Positions 58,308-64,000 of a DNA stretch of 64,000 bases are shown here, piece by piece; positions within the stretch are counted from its first letter, which is position 1, and each line of letters starts with the position of its first letter. The notes under the pieces were generated by a model, which had not been told where the DNA came from, did not search any database, and saw nothing but the letters and a program-made list of their open reading frames with translations. Origin of the DNA: Dryococelus australis (taxonomy: Eukaryota; Arthropoda; Insecta; Phasmatodea; Phasmatidae); assembly GCA_029891345.1 (NCBI GenBank), contig CM057000.1:140290163-140354162 (forward strand), written 5' to 3'. The position numbers and the translations under genes were made by a program.

Positions 58308-58668
58308 GTTTGCGATAAACTGAACACTTTTGAAAGCCCTGCTCAAGATCTACTTATATTCAGATTGTGTATCGTCTCACTTCATCACTTATTTCCTGCA
58401 ACGGTCAATTAGAACTGAGAAATTATTGTGCAATTAAATACTTTAAAAATTTGCCAATTCCTACACTCATATGCATCAAGAAACAATACATAAAATAAAT
58501 AATTTCGGTATTCACAAATGTTTACCTAACACGCATAATTCAACGTTGAAACGTGGAACTACTTCACTGTGTGCATGCCAGCCGGTCAGTGTGCCCATTA
58601 AAATACATGCACACAGGGGCAGTGGTATTTCTCAAAGGTTGATTTCAAAAGTGCTCACATTACCATGA
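58308..58668. mobile_element. MITE, GCACTTTT-TIR family, copy 3
   Basis: Left GATAAACTGAACACTTTTGA continuing AAGCCCTGCTCAAG, right TTGATTTCAAAAGTGCTCAC continuing ATTACCATG. Length is about 360 bp, like copy 2 at 29955. Non-coding. Confidence 0.65.
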
Positions 58669-58754
58669 TTATCCTTTGGTTGTATATACTCGGTTACTTT
58701 AGGAATTTTCTTTTTAAAAATTGCAAACAAGCCAGAAAACCCCGGTACTTAGAC

Positions 58755-58985
58755 GCTGTTCACAGTAAAGTGAGCACTTTTGAGGCCGTAGTTACTTTTT
58801 CCTTTTAGCTATTTTTTATAGTTTGATCACATTTTAAAATAAATAATGCCATGTAAGTAACAAACCCATTCTGTATATTCCACCGCACTCGGAAGTTAAC
58901 GTCTTTGTCTAAAATAATAAGAATACATTTATTGACTATTATTCCAAATGAGAGGTCTTTCAAAAATGCTCACTTTACCCTAAAT
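58755..58985. mobile_element. MITE, GCACTTTT-TIR family, copy 4
   Basis: Left CACAGTAAAGTGAGCACTTT then TGAGGCC; right GGTCTTTCAAAAATGCTCAC then TTTACCCTA. TIRs of about 26 bp, length about 230 bp, like copy 1 at 28213. Confidence 0.7.
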
Positions 58986-58991
58986 AGCTTA

Positions 58992-59755
58992 TATCCAATA
59001 TGGCGGAGGAATGTCCCCCTTAAGACGGGTCAGTCCCCGCCATCTTGGGTTTATTCATATTTGGTAATAGCTTACATTTAAGTTGGTTTAACGAAAATTT
59101 TTGCACAATGCAGCGTAAATAATAGCTTCTGAAGCTTTATCAAGTTGCCACGTTTCCAATACCATTATTAATTTTTAACTAGTAACAGCTGGGAAGAAGT
59201 AAGTGATTTTTCCTGCAGGCAACTACAGCAACTAAACTAACCACAGTGGTCAAGCGATACCAACTTCAGAAAATGTACAAAGGAATGTACTATGTCATAT
59301 CGTTCTGTAAAATTCAATACAGAACGTATACTGCAAGTTTTTGCGAATATTATGCAAATCCAAGGTGACGGAGGTAGATCCCCCTTAAGATGGAGTCCCA
59401 CCCGCCATCTTCGATTTATCGATTTTTCGCCAAAGCTTCTATTTCAGAAGGTGTATTGAAATTTCCCGCACGACAAATACTAAATAACAGCTTCCCAATC
59501 TTTATCGAACTGCCACAGCTCCGCTACATTTATTAATTTTTAGCTGGTAACAGTCGAGGCGAAATGAGAGATTATTTCACGTGAACGATTAAAACGATTA
59601 TCAGCAGTAATAAAAAAATAATGACCTCAGACAATGTGCTAGGCAAAGCTATGTGCTCTATCGTTCCAAAAATCACGATAAAACTATATTTCTAGAGTAT
59701 GGAAAATATTACATAAATCCAAGATGGCTGATGGGAATCTGCCTTAAGAAGGGCG
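58992..59755. repeat. About 360-bp tandem repeat, two copies and a start
   Basis: Copies begin at 58992, 59357 and 59716 with (A/T)ATCCAA(T/G/A)(A/G)TGNCGG-like words, then GTCCCCCTTAAGA and CCGCCATCTT. Spacings are about 365 and 360 bp. Later parts also match (AATAGCTT/AACAGCTT, TTTATCAAGTTGCCAC/TTTATCGAACTGCCAC). The third copy is cut after about 40 bp, next to the exon candidate at 59768. Confidence 0.7.
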
Positions 59756-59767
59756 TTGATAACGCTT

Positions 59768-59970
59768 ACCATGGTGATGATGGGGTGGTCCGAAGTGCGG
59801 TGGAGGCGGACCATGGTGATGTGGTGGAGGCGGTCCATGTGGAGGCGGCGGTGGTCCAAAGTGTGGGGGCGGTGGCCCATAGTGCGGCGGCGGCGGCGGC
59901 GGAGGATCGAAGCAGTCGCACGAGCAGCAGCAGATCCTGCATGACGTCAGTCCCATCGTCGTAGGCTAGC
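59768..59970 (-). CDS. Candidate first coding exon: Cys-rich, Pro/His/Gly-rich protein
   Basis: On the - strand CGTGTGTTGCAG precedes the exon at 59970, and the ATG at 59956-59954 sits in a good context (ACGACGATGG), with an in-frame TAG just upstream in the exon. The frame reads MGLTSCRICCCSCDCFD, then runs of Pro with HYGPPPPHFG-type repeats and HHH blocks. A consensus-like donor CATG|GTAAGC follows at 59768/59767. If the donor is not used, the frame goes on to a stop at 59744. No signal peptide. I do not recognise the family. The proline run is partly a GGC/GGT microsatellite on the + strand, so a simple-repeat artefact remains possible. Confidence 0.4.
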
Positions 59971-60609
59971 CTGCAACACACGAACGCGTCTTATGGTTGA
60001 AGGAATTTTGCACGTCTTCCGACTGCCGACTGCCATTTCCAAAGGGAGCCTTGTCCAAAAAAGAAAAGTGAGTCAAGAGTATCACTGGATTGGCCTTAAC
60101 GTCCTCTTTGCATGTAACAAGGTTTTACAGTTCCAAAACGACCCGAAAGTTATGAAAATCACATAGTACCAGTTACAAAGGTGCACTTGTCCACACTAAT
60201 GGGGGCTGTTTAAAATACACACTTTCGCAGGAACAAAATGGCCCTTGTCCTGAAGACTCTTTAAACATGTGATACTGTTGAGTTTCAAAATGCGTTCATG
60301 TTCATGTGTGTTGCAAAATGCACCAAGAATGAATTTCTTGGATAATCTGTTGCCTCCATAGAGATAATACAGTTTGTGTACTTGGCACCTCTACATAAAC
60401 AGCAAAAGAATGACTAAAAAAAAGAAGGAAAAAAACTATTTCAACGATTAAGTTTATTGTTGTGATTTAGCAAAATGTTGTTTGCAAAATGCATAACTAG
60501 TGGTGTTGTTTTAGACTTTGTGTCTCAAAATATTAATCTACTTACGTAATTACTGACAAGTGATGTTTTCATAGTAATACCTTGTTCATTGTTAGTCTCA
60601 GTTCCTGAA
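59971..60609. other. Spacer, no feature recognised
   Basis: AT-rich, upstream of the DDE-like pseudogene. If the exon at 59768-59970 is real, a 5' UTR intron of that gene would start here. Confidence 0.35.
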
Positions 60610-62452
60610 GAAAAGGAATGAACCGGGACCTTCCAATGCTGAATGTGAGTTGAGACGAATGTGTACGGTGAAACCTTCTCCTAAAGGAATGGGCAGGAAA
60701 AAAGACAGAAATCCTGCATTATGGAAGAAGAATGTGAACAAAAAGTGTAAGTATTCTACTAAGTGCCTGCCAAGTTTACCAGATTGTAAACACAATGGTC
60801 GAAAGGATTTTCACTGCTCGCAGCTTACATTACATGATGTGCGTAAGCTTCATGAAATGTTTTTAACCCAAGAACATGTTATTATAGGTCAGTTAAAGTA
60901 GATCAGGATAGTTTAATCCTGAAATACACTGTCACAGTGTCTCCTAAGAGTAAAAGATCAAGAGGGTTATGTAAACAAGAAACACAGAATTGTTACCTGT
61001 GGTGCGGCAAGGTGAATATAGGCAAATTCAAATACGTCAAGAGGCATTTCTGCATATTTTCAAGATTTCAAATAAAAGAGTTCGGAGGCTGTGCAGAGTT
61101 CATTTTAAAACCAGAGCATGTGTCAAAGGGAAACATGGTGGTGGTCATCGATCACATAAATATGAAAAGAAAAAAAGTCAGTGAAAGCTTTTATTGAGTC
61201 TCTTGTGCCACCAAAAGTCTCATTACTGCCGTAATTCCAATACTAAGAAGCAGTATTTGAACAACAACTTGACTACTAAAAAATGTCATAGTATGTACAA
61301 TAATGCATGTCCTGCTGACGCATTGAGAGTAGAGTATGAATACTTTAGGAATGTGTTTGTAACAGAATATAATATAAGTTTTGATTCACCTGCCGTCGAT
61401 AAGTGTTCTAAATGTTTACAGTATGAAGAATGGCTGAAGACGAATAGAAATGACAGGTCTATGGAGATTGAGTTTGAAGCTCATAAAAGGTGCGCAAATG
61501 CCTTTTATAAACTACTGAAAACAGATCCCGAGAATTCAATAACATTGTCATTTGACTGTGAAAAAAAAAACTTAGTTTTACCTAAGATACCTGATCAGGC
61601 CACCTATTACTCCCGTCAACTATACTTGTTTAATTTTGCAATGGTTGAGGGCACATCTAAAGACAGACAGCCCGCTGATAAGGCTCATATTTACACTTGG
61701 ACAGAGGCAGATGGCCATAAAGGGTCGTCTGAAAAAACATTTGATGTCTACCATCAACTGAACAACACAAACCTAAGAAACTATGAGATTGTGCCCCTGT
61801 TTGCTGATAGTTGTGGGGGAGGGGGCGAAACAAAAACACACCCCTGATAGGTATGTTGATGAAGTGGTGGCACAATTCCCCCCCCCCCCTCAACATTCGT
61901 GAAGTTCAGCTGACATCCCCAATACCCGGCCATTAATTTGTTCCACCAGACCGAAACTGAAAACAATGTCCACAACAAAAACAAAACCTGAAGAATATTA
62001 CAGAGTTTTTGAGAAGCATGGGTAGAGTCACAAGATGTTCATAACCGGAAAGAAGCAACAGGGGAAATTTTAACGAAAACAAACCAATGGCATTTCCGGT
62101 TTTGCTATGTGCAAAAGAGGTTCATAATTACTCGAGGGACTACGCCGACGACAGACCTTCTTAGAGGAGAGACTGCATACAATACAGATGTGAGAATCAC
62201 GAGAAAAGTTTGTGGGCCAAATAGGAATGCAGGAGAGATAAATCCTCCCCTCCCCCCCCCCCCCCGTGATTACAATCTGTGTTCCGGTAAAAGAAGCCAA
62301 AATCAAGGACGTCAAAAAGTTACTTCTATTTCATTATGGTGAAGGCTGGGAGAACTTACACAGATATAATTACCTCAAATTATGAAAGTGAGAACATTTC
62401 AGAAGATGAGAACGAAGGTGGTCCACTGGAGGATGTTGAAGACTTTGTGTAG
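60610..62452 (+). pseudogene. DDE-transposase-like multicopy insect gene, frameshifted
   Basis: Segments in order: a basic N-terminus (GRKKDRNPALWKKNVNKK) and a Cys block (CKYSTKCLPSLPDCKHNGRK); QETQNCYLWCGK; QIQIRQEAFLHIFKISNKRV; KAFIESL; SHYCRNSNTKKQYLNNNLTT; then one long open part at 61194-61847 with EYEYFRNVFVTEYNISFDSP, DKCSKCLQYEEWL, ITLSFDCEKK, LPKIPDQATYYSRQLYLFNF and LFADSCGGG. After a G/C-run frameshift come DVKKLLLFHYGEGWENLHRY and an acidic end (ISEDENEGGPLEDVEDFV). The Asp in LSFD and in ADSCGG could be RNase-H-fold catalytic residues. The organisation is that of a transposase-like family common in arthropod genomes that I cannot name. At least five frame breaks. Confidence 0.6.
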
Positions 62453-62973
62453 ATACAGTACATCCTAAACTACAGCAAAAAATTTACATTCTGTTATACC
62501 TATTGTTAAGGTATTTTATTTAGCATCATTGTGAATAACTAGATCAATTACCATTTATCAAAGGAAAAGACACATTCGAAATGTGGCAGTTGGTTACCTT
62601 AAAATTTAAATTCCAGCTTTGTTGGTGTAAAAATGTTTATTGTGGTGTGTAAGGAGTTATCAAAACAACTTAAAAACATGAAGAAGTATGTATTTTGTTT
62701 GTATTTTTCCTGTAGATAAAACTGTTGTTCAATTTTTCTTTTGGGAACATTGCGATAGGTATTGATATCCAACTTTGTAATTTAAAAGAAATAACTTAGA
62801 AATACGAAGAAATATGTCTTTTGTTTTTATTCCTGTTGTCTTTTGGAAACAGTTTTATAAAGGTACTGAAATCTATTACCATTATTCGAATGAAAATAAA
62901 TTGTGTTATCTGTTTTCTTTGTAACGTTGTAGGATTTTCACTGCCTTCATTATTCTTGGAGCACTGATGGAAG

Positions 62974-63004
<31 letters not shown>

Positions 63005-63060
63005 CCGTAGCTTCAATCAGAGCTCCGAGAATAATGAACGCAGAACGCAGAGAATTTTTA
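62453..63060. repeat. Downstream repeats: ~120-bp duplication and T-loop hairpin
   Basis: A segment around 62666-62705 (TGAAGAAGTATGTATTTTGT) recurs about 120 bp later (CGAAGAAATATGTCTTTTGT), an old tandem duplication. At 62949-63049 TTCATTATTCTTGGAGCACT and, inverted, AGAGCTCCGAGAATAATGAA flank a run of about 25 T residues, giving a 27-bp stem with three mismatches. These may be the 3' end of the transposase-like element. Confidence 0.5.
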
Positions 63061-64000
63061 AATATGTAATAAGGTGTTCGAAATTGCTATATACGTCTTG
63101 TCGAACCAAAAATTTCAAAAATTTCCTGTAAAACAAATTGTGACAAAAATGATATAAATATACAACTTTCGTACACCATTACCCTTAAAATCAGACTGAC
63201 ACATGGAGTACCAGAACGGAAACAGGATGATCCATTCCGACACTATAGACTAACTTCGTGACTAATAACACGATTTAAATAGGATTTGACCTCGATTAAT
63301 CTGGTACACGACTTCGGTGCGAGCATGGCCTTGAAATAGCGACACACTTGCGCAAGACACGGGTCCTAGGCGAGAATTTCCGGGCGGCATAACTCGGGAC
63401 TCCGAAGTCATAACCACTGATGCGTATATTAGTAGTAGTAGTTATTGCCACTATAGAAGACAATAGTGTATAGAGTTAGAATCCCCTTGATGCGTGGGGA
63501 ACGGTGGTGTATGGCAAGTCAACCACGCCACTTCTATACTGCGAGCACCAAGGACAACCATAGATAGACATGGCAAACCACTTACATGGTGGGATGCATG
63601 TAAGAAAAAATATATGTATATATATAATTAATGTGGTAACGACAACAGGAAGCCATAGGACAAACTAAAAATATAGCGAAGGATACCTTTATACACCTAC
63701 ATTTCCCAGAAAGTGTACAGTTGCAAGGGTGGAAAGTCACATACGTGGTTCAACCAATGGCTGGCCATGAAAAAAACACTAATGCGTGAAGCTTGTGCGG
63801 CGAAAAGGCCAGGTTGGATATGTTCATTGAGTTCCAGTCGTAGAGTGTTTGATTCGAAATTTGAACACCGGTTCATTTCGCAAGTGATTCGAAGCTAATT
63901 TTGAGCAGAAAATAGAGCATAACTTTGAGCTTTTACGTGCATATAAGTGCCACGTTAAACCAGCTACAGCACAGATTACATAACCATTGAGACAAAGTGT
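63061..64000. other. Right end of window, possible SINE head
   Basis: No gene recognised. On the - strand near 63370-63430 CATCAGTGGTTATGACTTCG and GAGTCCCGAGTTATG resemble a decayed tRNA-like SINE head. Short AT repeats occur near 63610. Confidence 0.3.

Noticed and set aside
59653-59964. 103-codon + strand stretch rich in Ala, Val, His
   Set aside because: It is the reverse of the Pro/His exon candidate; the + frame has no splice or start context and reflects the GGC/GGT repeat.
1-64000. Bacterial or phage features (operons, Shine-Dalgarno sites, terminators)
   Set aside because: Spliced gene, SINEs, LTR elements and a satellite show the DNA is eukaryotic; none of these features was expected or seen.

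Overview
This is eukaryotic, insect-like nuclear DNA: AT-rich, with spliced exons, long introns, LTR and non-LTR retrotransposons, MITEs, tRNA-derived SINEs and a satellite array. The SINE at about 52.6 kb has a body I associate with Orthoptera and related Polyneoptera, so I suspect a large-genome polyneopteran. That is inference from one repeat.

Only one host gene is clear. It is on the + strand from base 1 to 27,191: the 3' five exons of the orthologue of vertebrate ZGPAT (Tudor-like module, acidic/serine linker, G-patch, C-terminal coiled coil). Exons lie at 1-163, 2535-2716, 3022-3142, 25632-25811 and 26884-27191. Splice sites and phases agree and the stop is at 27191; the 5' part, including the CCCH finger, lies outside the window.

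The 22.5-kb third intron, just after the G-patch exon, is an LTR-retrotransposon graveyard (about 3.9-25.1 kb). It holds a solo LTR with an AAAA target duplication (3880-5517), LTR fragments, and four partial Ty3/Gypsy-like internal regions: g (+, 9.2-11.5 kb), a (-, 11.5-14.1 kb), b (-, 14.2-16.4 kb) and c (-, 18.8-21.3 kb). Their primer-binding sites match the tRNA-Lys(1,2) type. The N-terminus of Gag carries one or two C4HC3 PHD-like zinc fingers before a Ty3-type capsid domain and a CCHC knuckle; I know of no described Gypsy Gag like this. Elements g and c have Gag and protease but no recognisable reverse transcriptase or integrase. Element a keeps a broken RT. Elements g and a meet tail to tail at 11545/11546, and c and b share one LTR.

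Downstream (27.2-41.8 kb) is mostly non-coding: a MITE family (28.2 and 30.0 kb, again at 58.3 and 58.8 kb), a 1.36-kb PIF/Harbinger-like element inserted in a 175-bp tandem repeat (31.5-32.9 kb), a cluster of perfect hairpins (36.7 kb) and a dead LINE (37.5-39.3 kb, -) split by another TIR element.

From 41.86 to 49.17 kb is a 7.3-kb satellite. Its 76-bp monomer is a diverged dimer of 38 bp, single 38-bp units survive at both edges, and the array carries 228-bp and 912-bp higher-order periods. Its centre is full of small indels that look like uncorrected sequencing errors.

The right end has SINEs, an RTE-like tail, a 360-bp tandem repeat rich in GCCAT cores, a candidate first coding exon on the - strand (59.77-59.97 kb; Cys-rich then Pro/His/Gly-rich) and a frameshifted DDE-transposase-like pseudogene (60.6-62.45 kb, +).
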